From: Candidatus Planktophila sp. | GTDB taxonomy: Bacteria > Actinomycetota > Actinomycetes > Nanopelagicales > Nanopelagicaceae | Reading direction: 5' to 3' | Assembly: GCA_030649935.1 (NCBI GenBank) | Contig: JAUSFN010000022.1 | Location: 1-64,000, forward strand | Length of the DNA: 64,000 bases | Shown here: positions 1 to 9,364 of the stretch, in pieces | How positions within the stretch are numbered: the first letter of the stretch is position 1 | Layout: each line of letters starts with the position of its first letter | The notes under the pieces: generated by a model | The model's input: only the letters and a program-made list of their open reading frames with translations | Database searches by the model: none | Told to the model about the DNA's origin: nothing | Made by a program: the position numbers and the translations under genes

Positions 1-414
1 CACATCACTAAATGCAATTTCAGCGGCAACCATGTCTCTAATCGTCACCGATGGAAAGCGTGAACCATAGCGTTGACCATCGGGTGCAATCGATGATGGG
101 CCAGTTGAGCCCTGGCAACCACCAATAACATTGGGGCAGACAATAAAATACTTATCGCTATCAAATGCCAGCCCCGGACCAACCATCGATGGCCACCAGC
201 TTGGAATATCGGACCAGCCCGTCATTGCATGGTTGACCAAGATGGCGTTGTCACCACTTGCATTCAACGTTCCCCAACTTTGATAAGCGATCGTAATGTT
301 TTCTAAGCGCTCTCCACTTTCAAGAAGTAGGCCTCCGATATTTACGAAAAGGCGATCACCGGGTGCATGAGTTTCAAGCCATGCCCCGGTGACCAATCCC
401 CGTAAATCCTTCAT
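1..414 (-). CDS. metX: Homoserine O-acetyltransferase, N-terminal part (cut by window edge)
   Basis: Acylates homoserine so that the adjacent metY product can add sulfide, the direct sulfhydrylation route to homocysteine in the cytoplasm. The visible 138 residues have the alpha/beta-hydrolase layout of the family, with the oxyanion-region segment NHAMTGWSD and the family signature GGCQGSTGPSS. The catalytic Ser, Asp and His lie beyond the window edge. The ATG at 414 shares its A with the TAA of metY (TAATG), so translation is probably coupled and both genes answer to the SAM-IV riboswitch upstream of metY. The visible frame is intact. Whether it is an acetyl- or succinyltransferase cannot be decided from this part; the pairing with metY favours acetyl. 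Confidence 0.9.
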   Translation of the reverse strand, partial: MKDLRGLVTGAWLETHAPGDRLFVNIGGLLLESGERLENITIAYQSWGTLNASGDNAILVNHAMTGWSDIPSWWPSMVGPGLAFDSDKYFIVCPNVIGGCQGSTGPSSIAPDGQRYGSRFPSVTIRDMVAAEIAFSDV

Positions 415-1736
415 TACTTAGCTGCAGCAAACCCATCACTTAAATCGGCCTTTATGTCGTCGATATCTTCAAGGCCCACAGATAAGCGAACTAAACCAGG
501 CGTTACTCCAGCATCCAGTAACTCCTCGGCCGATAGTTGTGAGTGCGTGGTCGATGCTGGATGAATCACAAGGGATCTCACGTCTCCAATATTTGCAACG
601 TGAGAATGCAGCGTTAAAGCCTCAACGAATTTCTTTCCTGCCTCAATTCCACCTTTAATTTCAAAGGAGAGAACTGAGCCTGAGCCCTTAGGTGCATACT
701 TTGTGGCTAGAGCGTTATACGGCGAATTGGGTAGCCATGAGTAGTTAACCTTCTCCACCTGCGGATGTGCCTCGAGCCATGTTGCAACGGCCTTGGCGTT
801 TTCTAAATGTTGCTTCATACGAAGTGTGAGTGTCTCTAAACCTTGGGCGAGTAACCAGGCGTTGAATGGCGACACTGCAGCTCCAATATCGCGAAGCAAA
901 GTCAGGCGGATTTTGAAGATGTAGGCAAGGTTTGCGCCAAAGGCACTACCAACGCCGAGAGCTTGGGCATAAACCAGTCCGTGATAGGAGGGATCTGGCG
1001 TATTAAAGCTCGTGAACTTCTCTGGATACAGCGCGTAATCGAAATTACCTGAATCCACAATTGCTCCCACAACGGCGTTTCCATGTCCGGAGAGAAACTT
1101 AGTAGCTGAGTGCACAACAACATCTGCGCCGAATTCTATTGGCCGAATTACATATGGTGTCGCAACTGTATTATCAACAATCAGTGGAACATGGTTTTCG
1201 TGGGCAACTTTTGCCACGGCTGCGATGTCCAAAATATCGTTGTTAGGGTTTGAAATCGTCTCACCAAAAAATGCTTTGGTATTAGGACGCACTGCTCTGC
1301 GCCACTCCTCTGGATCATTTGGATTATCAACAAAAGTGACGTCAACTCCGAAAGTCGGCAGGGTGTAATGGAATAAGTTATATGTTCCACCGTATAAATA
1401 CTTTGATGAAACAATGTGATCTCCAGCAGTCGCAACTGCTAAGACGGCAAATGTAGTTGCTGCCGAACCTGATGCTAGAAGCAGTGCGGCAACACCACCT
1501 TCAAGAGATGCAATGCGTTTTTCAACAACATCCTGTGTTGGATTCATTATGCGGGTATAGATATTTCCAAGCTCAGCCAAACCAAATAAATCTGCGGCAT
1601 GTTTAGTGTCGCGGAACTGATAGGCAGTCGTCTGATACAGCGGAAGCGCACGAGCGCCAGTTGTTGGATCTGCTACCTGCCCGGCATGGATCTGACGGGT
1701 TTCAAATGCTGCCTCTTCAAATGTAAACGATGACAT
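414..1736 (-). CDS. metY: O-acetylhomoserine sulfhydrylase (PLP enzyme)
   Basis: Converts O-acetylhomoserine and sulfide to homocysteine in methionine synthesis. It is a Cys/Met-metabolism PLP enzyme of about 440 residues, the usual length. The cofactor lysine lies near residue 213 in HSATKFLSGHG, after the NTVATP segment, and the N-terminal signature TRQIHAG is present. An upstream ATG at 1745 sits directly against the GGAGGA ribosome site. The ATG at 1736 has a normal nine-base spacing, so it was chosen and gives MSSFTFEE as the start. It is the first gene of a metY-metX operon behind a SAM-IV riboswitch, which implies repression when S-adenosylmethionine is plentiful. Confidence 0.95.
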   Translation of the reverse strand: MSSFTFEEAAFETRQIHAGQVADPTTGARALPLYQTTAYQFRDTKHAADLFGLAELGNIYTRIMNPTQDVVEKRIASLEGGVAALLLASGSAATTFAVLAVATAGDHIVSSKYLYGGTYNLFHYTLPTFGVDVTFVDNPNDPEEWRRAVRPNTKAFFGETISNPNNDILDIAAVAKVAHENHVPLIVDNTVATPYVIRPIEFGADVVVHSATKFLSGHGNAVVGAIVDSGNFDYALYPEKFTSFNTPDPSYHGLVYAQALGVGSAFGANLAYIFKIRLTLLRDIGAAVSPFNAWLLAQGLETLTLRMKQHLENAKAVATWLEAHPQVEKVNYSWLPNSPYNALATKYAPKGSGSVLSFEIKGGIEAGKKFVEALTLHSHVANIGDVRSLVIHPASTTHSQLSAEELLDAGVTPGLVRLSVGLEDIDDIKADLSDGFAAAK

Positions 1737-1809
1737 TAAATACATTCCTCCCAGTTATGGGACCACTCGAGTACTTATGCCGACGCTGGCTATTTTAAGA
1801 CGGTTCGAG

Positions 1810-1930
1810 TAATCCACGCTTATCGATGGCGTTGTTGCTATCGATCTGGTCTTCACCCGGAGCACCCCACCGTGGTGGAGGGTTGCCGTCTAGTAAGCCG
1901 GGGCTAAACACTAGAACTCGTGACCTGGGT
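1810..1930 (-). promoter_or_regulatory. SAM-IV riboswitch upstream of metY
   Basis: Read on the minus strand, the leader opens with GGTCACGAG and continues with AGCCCCGGCTT, CGGCAACCCTCCACC, GGTGGGGTGCTCCGGGTG and AAGACC. Blocks in this order are those of the actinobacterial SAM-IV aptamer, and GGTC/GACC closes the outer helix. A distal stem (ATCGATAG...CCATCGAT) follows before metY. Binding of S-adenosylmethionine would lower metYX expression. No ORF is seen between 1746 and 1952. Confidence 0.9.
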
Positions 1931-1952
1931 GGACTCTAACAGAGAGTCGGCG

Positions 1953-2498
1953 CTAGTCAAAAATGCCGGCCGTGACCTTTGGGTGAAGCTCGCAGCGCAT
2001 AGCGGCAAAGGCGGCGGCGGGCCAGCCTGAACCAAAGACACGACGCAGTAAAATCGTCAATGAGTATTGCGGTTGGTCAATACTTGCCCGATCAAGTGCG
2101 CGATAGGCCAGTGCAATATCCCCACTCTCGTATGCCAGTGTTGCAAAGAGGCAGGCGACCGGTGCGACAAATCCATCTGGTGCTATCTGAAGTAAGTACT
2201 GCCACATCGCCCAATATGTGTGAAAGCTTGCGGCGTTATGGGATCCAAGTGCAAAATCACGTACTTGAACATCGCTCAAGCGCCCCAAAACTTTAGCAAT
2301 GTTTTCAGGAGAGCTCTTTTGTTCAAACTTTTCAAACTCAAGAGCTAAATCGATGACAGCAGTTGCACCATCGCGTTGTGAGTTATTAATATCAGGTGAA
2401 TCCTCATTGATGGCGAAACTCTTAACAAGTGCGATGAAATTTAAATCATGCGCTTGGTCGATCGATGCAATCGATGGTGCCTCTTTTTCAGTTGTCAT
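1953..2498 (-). CDS. DUF4192-like protein, short form
   Basis: A 181-residue cytoplasmic protein whose C-terminal half resembles the actinobacterial DUF4192 family. It has a helical segment around FHTYWAMWQYLLQIAPDGF, then ACLFATLAYESGDIALAYRALDRA and a YSLTILLRRVF tail. The function of the family is not established. Family members are usually longer, so this may be a reduced version. Start: the ATG at 2498 follows GAGAAG at good spacing, while an earlier in-frame start would overlap the gene upstream. The preceding secreted protein ends 8 bases before it on the same strand, so the two are probably cotranscribed. The DUF assignment is by pattern recognition and is moderate. Confidence 0.6.
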   Translation of the reverse strand: MTTEKEAPSIASIDQAHDLNFIALVKSFAINEDSPDINNSQRDGATAVIDLALEFEKFEQKSSPENIAKVLGRLSDVQVRDFALGSHNAASFHTYWAMWQYLLQIAPDGFVAPVACLFATLAYESGDIALAYRALDRASIDQPQYSLTILLRRVFGSGWPAAAFAAMRCELHPKVTAGIFD

Positions 2499-2505
2499 GC
2501 TCTTC

Positions 2506-3207
2506 TCATTTCGTGAAACGTGTTGGGGCCGATACAACGGTGACGGTTGCCACCGAGGCGTTAACTACTTTTCCAGTTATTGCCCGAACTGCTCCGTTAT
2601 GTGTAAAACTGCCATTCCATGTTGTTAGGAGCAGAACTGGATAAGTGCCGGGCTTTGAATACATATGAGTGATCATCGCTTTTGGAAATGGAGCGCCAGG
2701 ATTGGTAGTGGCCCACATTGCGCCGTCGCCATAGGACCAGATAAAACCTGGGCGCAAAGTGACATCGACAACTTCACCAATTATCTTCACGCGGCTTTGA
2801 AAAACCTGTGGTACATCTACCCAAAAAATCACCGGCACATTTGTCAGAGCCTCGAATTCGGGCTGGAAGGCGATACCGGCAGTTGGAACTAACTTAATCA
2901 AACGATCACTGAGATTGGCCGTTCGCGTAACTCTCTTAGGCGCAGCTGTACGCGCTCTGTGGCTGTGCTTTACGTATGGCCTCGGTGCAGGCGAATATTT
3001 GGGCGGAAACCACAACGTTGACGTGGGAGATGGTTTTGCCTTTGGTGCGCGTTGTGTAACTGTGGCACTACTACCCTTATGGGCTTCGATTATTATCTGG
3101 TTATTTTTCGTGTACACGTCAACGCAGGCTGAACCGGTGCAATCGGCAAAGGCTGGAGTAGGCGCGATCAAAAGTGAGGCAATTATTGGGATTATCAAAG
3201 CTTTCAT
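2506..3207 (-). CDS. Secreted protein with a PKD-like fold
   Basis: A 233-residue exported protein of unknown role. It begins with a Sec-type signal peptide (MKALIIPIIASLLIAPTPAFA) and probable cleavage after AFA. Two cysteines follow immediately (CTGSAC), then a Pro/Ala/Lys-rich linker at about residues 45-95. The C-terminal part contains WSYGDG and THMYSKPGTYPVLL, which match the turn and 'Y-x-x-P-G-x-Y' strand of PKD/immunoglobulin-like domains. No catalytic motif is visible. Such proteins in actinobacteria are usually cell-surface or envelope proteins. It lies just upstream of the DUF4192-like gene on the same strand. Confidence 0.6.
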   Translation of the reverse strand: MKALIIPIIASLLIAPTPAFADCTGSACVDVYTKNNQIIIEAHKGSSATVTQRAPKAKPSPTSTLWFPPKYSPAPRPYVKHSHRARTAAPKRVTRTANLSDRLIKLVPTAGIAFQPEFEALTNVPVIFWVDVPQVFQSRVKIIGEVVDVTLRPGFIWSYGDGAMWATTNPGAPFPKAMITHMYSKPGTYPVLLLTTWNGSFTHNGAVRAITGKVVNASVATVTVVSAPTRFTK

Positions 3208-3286
3208 TCCCGTGACGATAAGTGAGGGCGCCGACCGTTGCCAGCCTCACAGTACTAACTGTGGATAGTTATGCCACTCTTACATC

Positions 3287-3754
3287 ATGGCGCATAGAGA
3301 TGGAGATGGCTGGATCCAATGCCAGTGCGGTAATAAGCACTGGGGTCTAAATGGCGCGGCCGGAATCCTGATTGTGCGTGGCCATGAGATTCTTTTACAG
3401 CATCGAGTTCCGTGGGTACATAACGGTGATACCTGGGGAATCCCAGGTGGTGCGCGCGATAGTCATGAGAGCGTGATTCAGGGTGCGATTCGTGAGGCGA
3501 TTGAAGAGACCGGGATAGATCCAGCTTTCCTTACTCCCCTCCAGATACATAGTGATGAGCATGGCAACTGGCGCTACGACACCGTAATTGCAAGAGCCAC
3601 AGCTGACTTGGTTGCACATGAAGTAAATGATGAGTCACACGAAGTACGGTGGGTAGCCATTGACAGGGTTGCAGATTTAAATCTTCATCCAAGTTTTGGG
3701 AACTCCTGGCCAGCTTTACGCGAAATTCTTAATGAACTTGTCGGTTCTCGTTAA
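3287..3754 (+). CDS. NUDIX hydrolase
   Basis: A 155-residue hydrolase of nucleoside-diphosphate-linked substrates. The Nudix box spans about residues 57-79: GG-ARDSHE-SVIQGAI-REAIEETGI, including the metal-binding REAxEE core. The N-terminus (CQCGNKHWGLNGAAG) is typical of actinobacterial NUDIX proteins of the MutT/ADP-ribose class and carries a Cys-x-Cys that could bind metal. The gene stands alone, divergent from the secreted protein at 3207. Substrate preference cannot be read from the sequence. Confidence 0.85.
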   Translation: MAHRDGDGWIQCQCGNKHWGLNGAAGILIVRGHEILLQHRVPWVHNGDTWGIPGGARDSHESVIQGAIREAIEETGIDPAFLTPLQIHSDEHGNWRYDTVIARATADLVAHEVNDESHEVRWVAIDRVADLNLHPSFGNSWPALREILNELVGSR

Positions 3755-3815
3755 ATCATGTGCGGGAATCAGTTGTTGCTTGAATAAATGAAGAGCCTGC
3801 GAGATAGCGCTATTT

Positions 3816-5807
3816 CTAAACGGTTTCGTTAAGCCTGCGCAATGACTCTCGAACAATATCCTTATCGGATGTTCGCCAAAGCGGTGGCATTGAGTTGAGA
3901 AGTACGCTCCCATATCGCTTTGTGACGATTCTCGAATCTAGAATTGCAACTACGCCTCGATCATTAACAGATCTAATGAGTCGACCTGTGCCCTGCGCCA
4001 AAAGCAGCGCCGCTCTTGGCAGAGAAACCTGCATAAAACCACTTCCGCCAGCGGCATCGGCCTGAGCCGCACGCGCCGACATAACAGGTTCATCGGGTCG
4101 CGGAAAGGGAATCCGGTCAATAGCAACAAGGATGCAACTTCTACCAGGTACATCTACGCCTTGCCACAGTGACATCGTGCCCAGCAAAATCGAAGTCTCA
4201 TCCTTTGCAAAGCGTTCAACTAGCGGAGCGACGGCATCTCCTCGCTTTTGAGTAAAGATCTTTATTGGAAGTTCGGCCAAAACTTTACGCAGATGTGCAT
4301 CAGCGGCCTCTACCCCGCGCCATGATGAAAAGAGTGCAAGAGTTCTACCACCAGCGGCATCGATTAATTCGCCTAATTCAGTTAACGCTTAAATACTTGG
4401 GCCCTCACGGCCAGGTTCAGGTAAGTGCTTAGGCATATATAGAACACCTTGATTTGCAAAATCAAAGGGAGAACCAACATCCAACATCTGCACATTTGCT
4501 GGATCAACTTCTCCGCTCTTAACATCGCTATTTAAATCATCTCCCACTAAGAAACCAATACTCTTTGCCAGAGAGTTAAATGAATTACCCACTGTTAATG
4601 TCGCCGACGTTGCGATTACCGGAGTTTGCGTGAGTAAGTTTTCTCGTAAGACATCTGATACTGAAAGTGGCGCTAAATGAAGTGTAGAAAAAACCGGCTC
4701 GTACCAAAGAACAAAACCGTCACTGAGTTTTAATAGTGTGGCCGCAGTTGTAGATATTTCACTTACCGCCCCTTTTACTCGTGCACGTTCGGCCAGAACA
4801 TCGGTGTCAATAATTTCATCATCGGCTGAAAGGAATTGAGTTATTGCCTGAGCGCTTTCGCGCACTTTACGTATGGGAGCTTCAAGAGATTGTGGAATCT
4901 CTTTCAATCGACCTTGTGCAGTAAAATCTCCGCGGATTGATTCGCCGTAGTCAACCATAGATTCATGAAAATCATTAGCGGCTTTATGAAAACTATCTGA
5001 AAGCTTGCCCGGCATGAATTTTCGTGCCATTGCTGATGCACGTAAGACGCGGGCCGAAGTAAGTTCCTCAGTTACGGCCTGTGTCGCGCGATCCATAAAT
5101 TCATGGGCTTCGTCTAAAATAACGACATCGCGCTCGGGTAAAATGGGATGAGAATCCACAATTTCAATTGCTAACAGAGTGTGGTTAGTAACAACGACAT
5201 CGGCGGTTTGCGCCTTTGCTTTAGCGTTAGCGGCAAAGCATTGCCGGCCAAATGCACAGGAATCTGCACCCACGCATTCGCGCCCAGAGACTGAGTTAGC
5301 TGCCCACACTCGTCGGTCAACATCAGGGGCATCATCGCGATCCCCGGAAACTCCGGATTTTCGGGCCCATTCGTGCAGGCGTTTGGCATCTTTTTCAAGT
5401 GATGAAATACCTAACATAATGTCGCTATCTGGATCAGGCTCTTCGCTATTCATTTTTTGTAGGCAGATATAGTTACCAACACCTTTATAAATGGCATATG
5501 TAATTTCACGACCAAGAACCTTTTCAAGGGCTGGGACAACTGCAGGTAAATCACGCTCCACTAGCTGACGTTGCAGCGCCAAAGTCGCCGTTGCCACCAA
5601 TGTTTTTTTCCCGTGCACAAGGGGTGGAATTAAATAGGCCAGTGATTTTCCTGTGCCAGTACCTGCCTGAACCATTAAATGGTGGCTATCGCTCAAGGCG
5701 TTAGCAACGGCTTCGGCCATCTCAATCTGACCTTCGCGCGGCGCCCCACCTATGGCGATGATTGCAGCATCGAGTGCCTCGCGCACCTTTTCCGACATTG
5801 CACTCAT
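3816..5807 (-). pseudogene. dinG: DinG-type ATP-dependent DNA helicase interrupted by an in-frame TAA
   Basis: An XPD/DinG-family 5'-3' helicase acting on DNA repair intermediates. Walker A QAGTGTGKS (near residue 48), four cysteines typical of the FeS domain (ICLQKM, REC, DSC, RQC) and the DEAH box (LDEAHEFM) are present. After residue 472 (REGPSI) an in-frame TAA occurs at 4391-4389. Reading continues in the same frame without a shift (ALTELGELIDAAGGRTLALFSSWRG) into the C-terminal helicase motifs (GTMSLWQGVDVPG, QGTGRLIRS). The total of about 663 codons equals a normal DinG. The stop most simply comes from one base change in a sense codon such as GAA. A 472-residue product would lack helicase motifs V and VI. 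A sequencing error or strain variant is equally possible. It lies 8 bases downstream of ribH. Confidence 0.8.
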
Positions 5808-5815
5808 TTGAGAGG

Positions 5816-6271
5816 CTAAAAATTCAGTAGTGCAATGGCTGCTGCGGCACTGTCGTAACCCTTATCTTCTATGCTCCCAGCACCTCCAGAGCGCGCAATT
5901 GCTTGATCTACATCATTACACATCAAAACGCCATAGCCAATCGGCTTTGAGAATTTAAGTTGAACATCCATGACACCCTGAGTCAGACCTTGACAGACAT
6001 AGTCAAAGTGCGGTGTTTGACCCTTGAGAACGAGTCCAACTGCAACGACTGCATCAAAACCTTTTTCAAATGCTTTTTGTGCCGCAAGTGGAATCTCCAT
6101 TGAACCAGGAACAAAAAATACTTCTATCGTTGAAACCTCTGCCTCTTCTAATGCGCGCCTAGCGCCTGCAACCAGGTCATTACAAATATCTAAATGCCAA
6201 GAGGATGAGATGATCGCAATCTTAGCCATTGGAGTTTTAACTACTGATATTGCGGGTCCGGGTCCAGCCAT
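5816..6271 (-). CDS. ribH: 6,7-dimethyl-8-ribityllumazine synthase
   Basis: Condenses 5-amino-6-ribitylaminouracil with dihydroxybutanone phosphate, the penultimate step of riboflavin synthesis. The 151 residues carry the family landmarks: SSWHLDICNDLVAGA near the start, VPGSMEIPLAAQ, and GLVLKGQTPHFDYV with the catalytic histidine. The tail GSIEDKGYDSA is of the actinobacterial type. The ATG at 6271 overlaps the TAA of ribBA by one base (TAATG), so it is the last biosynthetic gene of the ribD-ribE-ribBA-ribH operon. An alternative start is the Met 15 residues further in (MAKIAIISSS), which would match shorter homologues. Confidence 0.93.
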   Translation of the reverse strand: MAGPGPAISVVKTPMAKIAIISSSWHLDICNDLVAGARRALEEAEVSTIEVFFVPGSMEIPLAAQKAFEKGFDAVVAVGLVLKGQTPHFDYVCQGLTQGVMDVQLKFSKPIGYGVLMCNDVDQAIARSGGAGSIEDKGYDSAAAAIALLNF

Positions 6272-7479
6272 TAAATGCTCCTTACATGTCCGAGGCGCTC
6301 TGCCTTAGTTGTTAAATACTTTTTATTAAATTTATTAACTTCAACGGGTAAGGAAATCTGTTCGCAGGCTATACCGCTTTCGAGCACAGCCTTAACTTTA
6401 AGTGGATTATTTGTTAGTAGCATGATGGATGTGAGGTTGAGATTTCTAAGTATTGCGACAGCTTCGCTCCAATCACGTGCATCAATTGGGTGGCCGAGCT
6501 CTACGTTAGCATCGACTGTATCGAAGCCTTGATTTTGTAGGATGTAGGCTTTAAGTTTTTCGCTAAGTCCTATCCCACGGCCTTCATGATCTCGAAGATA
6601 GATAATAAATCCATAGCCATGCTCTTGGATCGCAATGATTGAGCGATTTAACTGCTCGCCACAATCACATCGCTTTGAACTCATCACATCTCCTGTAAAG
6701 CACTCTGAGTGCACCCTCACGAGAGGAGTTGTGCCCTCTCTGCCAAAGCGCATGACAACCTGCTCGCGGTGTTTAAGAGATGGATACGTTGCAAGGCTCC
6801 ATTCTCCAGATTCAAGTTGGACATTGACCCACTCAAACTCATACTGCGGATATGCAGCGTTAGTCTTAGGCAGAGCTAGGGAGATCTGATACTCCTCAAT
6901 TTCAGCGATAGAGATTATTGGAATCTCATGTTCGGCGGCAAAGTTGGCCAGTGTTTCACCTCGAGCCATAGAACCATCTGGGGCGACAATCTCTGCAAGT
7001 AAGGCGGCAGGGTAGGCGCCAGTTAACTCTGCCAGTGCAATACCTGCCTCTGTATGTCCTTGGCGCATGCCCAAGCCCTGTTTATGTGCAATAAGTGGGT
7101 AGATATGGCCAGGTCGGATGAGATCTGAGTGGCGAGTTGCGTCACTACCAAGGGCTCGAATAGTTGCGCTGCGATCGGCGGCGCTAACACCGGTGGTAAT
7201 GCCATAGGCAGAATCTACCGAGACGGTAAATGCTGTCTTTCGCAGATCTTGGTTCTGCTCGACCATATAGGGAAGGCGCAACCGGTATGCCTGTTCCTCT
7301 GTAATTGCAACACATAAAATTCCAGTTGTATGACGGACCATAAATGCAGTCTTTTCTGGAGTTGCATATTCGGCCAACATAATTAAGTCGCCCTCATTTT
7401 CGCGATTGTGATCATCGACAACGATGAGCATTTCACCATTTTTAAATTCATTCAGTGCATTGAGAAACTTACTCTCCAC
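6271..7479 (-). CDS. ribBA: Bifunctional DHBP synthase / GTP cyclohydrolase II
   Basis: Supplies both precursors of riboflavin. The N-terminal RibB domain (about residues 1-200) makes 3,4-dihydroxy-2-butanone 4-phosphate from ribulose 5-phosphate and shows DDHNRENEGDL and RPGHIYPL. The C-terminal RibA domain opens the GTP ring and shows the zinc ligands CFTGDVMSSKRCDCG and the HEGRGIGL segment. Start: GTG at 7479 follows AGGGG at good spacing; a TTG at 7497 would lengthen the protein by six residues. The GTG start overlaps the ribE stop by 11 bases. The fused arrangement is usual for actinobacteria. Confidence 0.95.
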   Translation of the reverse strand: MESKFLNALNEFKNGEMLIVVDDHNRENEGDLIMLAEYATPEKTAFMVRHTTGILCVAITEEQAYRLRLPYMVEQNQDLRKTAFTVSVDSAYGITTGVSAADRSATIRALGSDATRHSDLIRPGHIYPLIAHKQGLGMRQGHTEAGIALAELTGAYPAALLAEIVAPDGSMARGETLANFAAEHEIPIISIAEIEEYQISLALPKTNAAYPQYEFEWVNVQLESGEWSLATYPSLKHREQVVMRFGREGTTPLVRVHSECFTGDVMSSKRCDCGEQLNRSIIAIQEHGYGFIIYLRDHEGRGIGLSEKLKAYILQNQGFDTVDANVELGHPIDARDWSEAVAILRNLNLTSIMLLTNNPLKVKAVLESGIACEQISLPVEVNKFNKKYLTTKAERLGHVRSI

Positions 7480-8080
7480 GGGTGAGCCCCTTTGCAACCA
7501 TTCGTTCTACATACTTTGCCAAAATATCAACCTCAATATTTATTAAATCACCTAGCTGCCTCGAGGAGAGATTTGTCTTTGCTAGCGTTTCAGGGATGAG
7601 CCAAACCGTTACTGTGCAGCTCGCATCATCGATAGAGCCCACAGTTAATGAGACTCCATCGAGTGCAATAGAGCCTTGGGCTACGAGATAGCGAAGTAGA
7701 TGCTCTGGAACTGTGAGAGAGAACTCAGACCATTTCTCTCCAGGTTTAATTGAGCTGACGCTGCCAACTCCATCGACATGGCCCTGGACAATATGCCCGC
7801 CCAGCCGCGCATTGAGTCGTGCGGCTAATTCGAGATTTACGGGGCTACCTACAGTAAGTGCAGATAATGAGGTCAGCGAGAGAGTTTGGACCATAACATC
7901 GGCGGTAAAAGTATTTCCAGATACCGATGTCGCCGTCAGGCACACACCGTTGACGGCGACGGAATCGCCCAGTGTGATCTCGGAGATTAATTGGGGGGCG
8001 TTGATAGTAAAAAACGCCGAACTCTCACCCCTTTCAATTGCGGTGATTGTTCCGAGCTTGGCAATAAGTCCTGTAAACAT
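7469..8080 (-). CDS. ribE: Riboflavin synthase alpha subunit
   Basis: Dismutates two 6,7-dimethyl-8-ribityllumazine molecules to riboflavin. The protein is 203 residues, with the conserved N-terminus MFTGLI and the internal duplication of lumazine-binding domains: SVAVNGVCLTA in the first and SIALDGVSLTVG in the second, about 97 residues apart. Other family segments are GGHIVQGHVDG and a long C-terminal helix. The ATG at 8080 shares a base with the ribD stop (TAATG). It is called ribE by the E. coli convention; ribC is used in some systems. Confidence 0.95.
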   Translation of the reverse strand: MFTGLIAKLGTITAIERGESSAFFTINAPQLISEITLGDSVAVNGVCLTATSVSGNTFTADVMVQTLSLTSLSALTVGSPVNLELAARLNARLGGHIVQGHVDGVGSVSSIKPGEKWSEFSLTVPEHLLRYLVAQGSIALDGVSLTVGSIDDASCTVTVWLIPETLAKTNLSSRQLGDLINIEVDILAKYVERMVAKGLTRGE

Positions 8081-9093
8081 TACTCACCATTTCTTATGCG
8101 ATAAACAGATTTAACATCGCCATCTAATACATCGGTGCTGATGTGATCAAGGCGCATCTGATTGTTAATTGTCGATGGATGATCAAAGCTAAAGAACTGC
8201 TTTCCTGAGCCCAACAAAGATGCTGCCTGATAGATGATTAACTCATCCAGTAACCCGGCATCAAGCATCGCGCTGCCAAGAGTTGGGCCAGTCTCTACCA
8301 AGACATGATTGAGCTCCTTCTCATTGAGCTGTGCAACAAGCTGCACTAAATCCTTGGATTGAACAAGCAAGGTCGGAGCGGCATTATCAAAGATTTGAGA
8401 ATCTTTTGGCAAACTCTGCTCACCACATATAACTCGGATTGGGTTGTGGGTAAATCCTGCATTATCTGCCTGAGGAATTAAGTGTGGATCATCTGCAATA
8501 ACCGTATTGGTACCAACCAAAATCGCATCGGCCGCCCGCCGCAACACCTGCACATCTGAGCGCGATTTTTCATTGGTAATCCACTTGGATGTTCCATCAG
8601 TTGCAGCAACCTTGGCATCGAGTGTTGTCGCAACCTTCCAGGTAAAAAACGGTCGATTCTTTTTAATCTTCATCAGCCATGCCCGGTTTGACCATGAAGC
8701 CTCCTGGCATAAAACATTGTCAACAACTCTAACTCCAGCTGCTCGCAATGCATCTGCTCCACCAGCAGCAATGGAGTGTGGTTCACTTACGGCAAAGACA
8801 ACGGTTGTAATGCCGGCATCGATAATTGCTTGCGTGCACGGGCCAGTACTGCCGGTGTGATTACATGGTTCTAACGTCACAACGAGGGTTGCACCATTAG
8901 CTCGCTCCCCTGCAGCTTTAATTGCAACAACTTCTGCATGATCACGTGCCTGCATGCGATCATGAAAACCTTCTGCGATAAGCGCACCCGATGCATCAAT
9001 AACTATCGCACCAACTATTGGATTGGGAGCAGTCTTTCCCAAACCTTTTTCGGCAAGGGCAATAGCGCGGCGCATTAGCGGTACGTAATCCAT
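8080..9093 (-). CDS. ribD: Bifunctional pyrimidine deaminase / reductase
   Basis: Carries out the second and third steps of riboflavin synthesis. The N-terminal deaminase domain (to about residue 145) has the zinc motif HAEVVAI and PCNHTGSTGPC. The C-terminal reductase domain has TLDAKVA, TNTVIADDP and the strand GPTLGSAMLDAGLLDE. Start: ATG at 9093 is preceded by GGGGGT at normal distance, preferred over the GTG at 9105. It is the first gene of the riboflavin operon, directly behind the FMN riboswitch, so repression by FMN is expected. Confidence 0.95.
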   Translation of the reverse strand: MDYVPLMRRAIALAEKGLGKTAPNPIVGAIVIDASGALIAEGFHDRMQARDHAEVVAIKAAGERANGATLVVTLEPCNHTGSTGPCTQAIIDAGITTVVFAVSEPHSIAAGGADALRAAGVRVVDNVLCQEASWSNRAWLMKIKKNRPFFTWKVATTLDAKVAATDGTSKWITNEKSRSDVQVLRRAADAILVGTNTVIADDPHLIPQADNAGFTHNPIRVICGEQSLPKDSQIFDNAAPTLLVQSKDLVQLVAQLNEKELNHVLVETGPTLGSAMLDAGLLDELIIYQAASLLGSGKQFFSFDHPSTINNQMRLDHISTDVLDGDVKSVYRIRNGE

Positions 9094-9189
9094 ATCTACC
9101 CCCACTCTTCAATCGAGTTGCCGGGGTGAGTGCTCTCAACCATTGATGTTGAAATGCACAGAGAAGGTAGGCAAGAACCTACCTCTTGT

Positions 9190-9320
9190 TGGTTTCCTCT
9201 CATCCGGACTTTAACCGTCGGTCCCAGAGTTTCACTGAGTCAACCGATACCTGGCTGGTATCGGGTCGCGGACTATAACCGCCGGTTCGGATTTACACCG
9301 ACCCCGGAAACAACGCCATG
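9190..9320 (-). promoter_or_regulatory. FMN riboswitch (RFN element)
   Basis: On the minus strand the conserved RFN blocks occur in order: TTCCGGGGTCGGTGTAAATC, AACCGGCGGTTATAG, TCCGCGACCC, a variable hairpin (GATACCAGCCAGGTATC), CAGTGAAACTCTGGGACCGACGG in two blocks, and AGTCCGGATGAGAGGA. The element ends about 95 bases before the ribD start. FMN binding would shut down the whole rib operon. Confidence 0.95.
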
Positions 9321-9364
9321 AGTCTATCGCCCTTGACCGACTAGCGTCACATTGGCGAAGGATT

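Noticed and set aside
4389-4391. Programmed frameshift or recoding in dinG
   Set aside because: The frame does not shift and no selenocysteine, pyrrolysine or slippery signal surrounds the TAA; TAA is the normal stop of many genes here.
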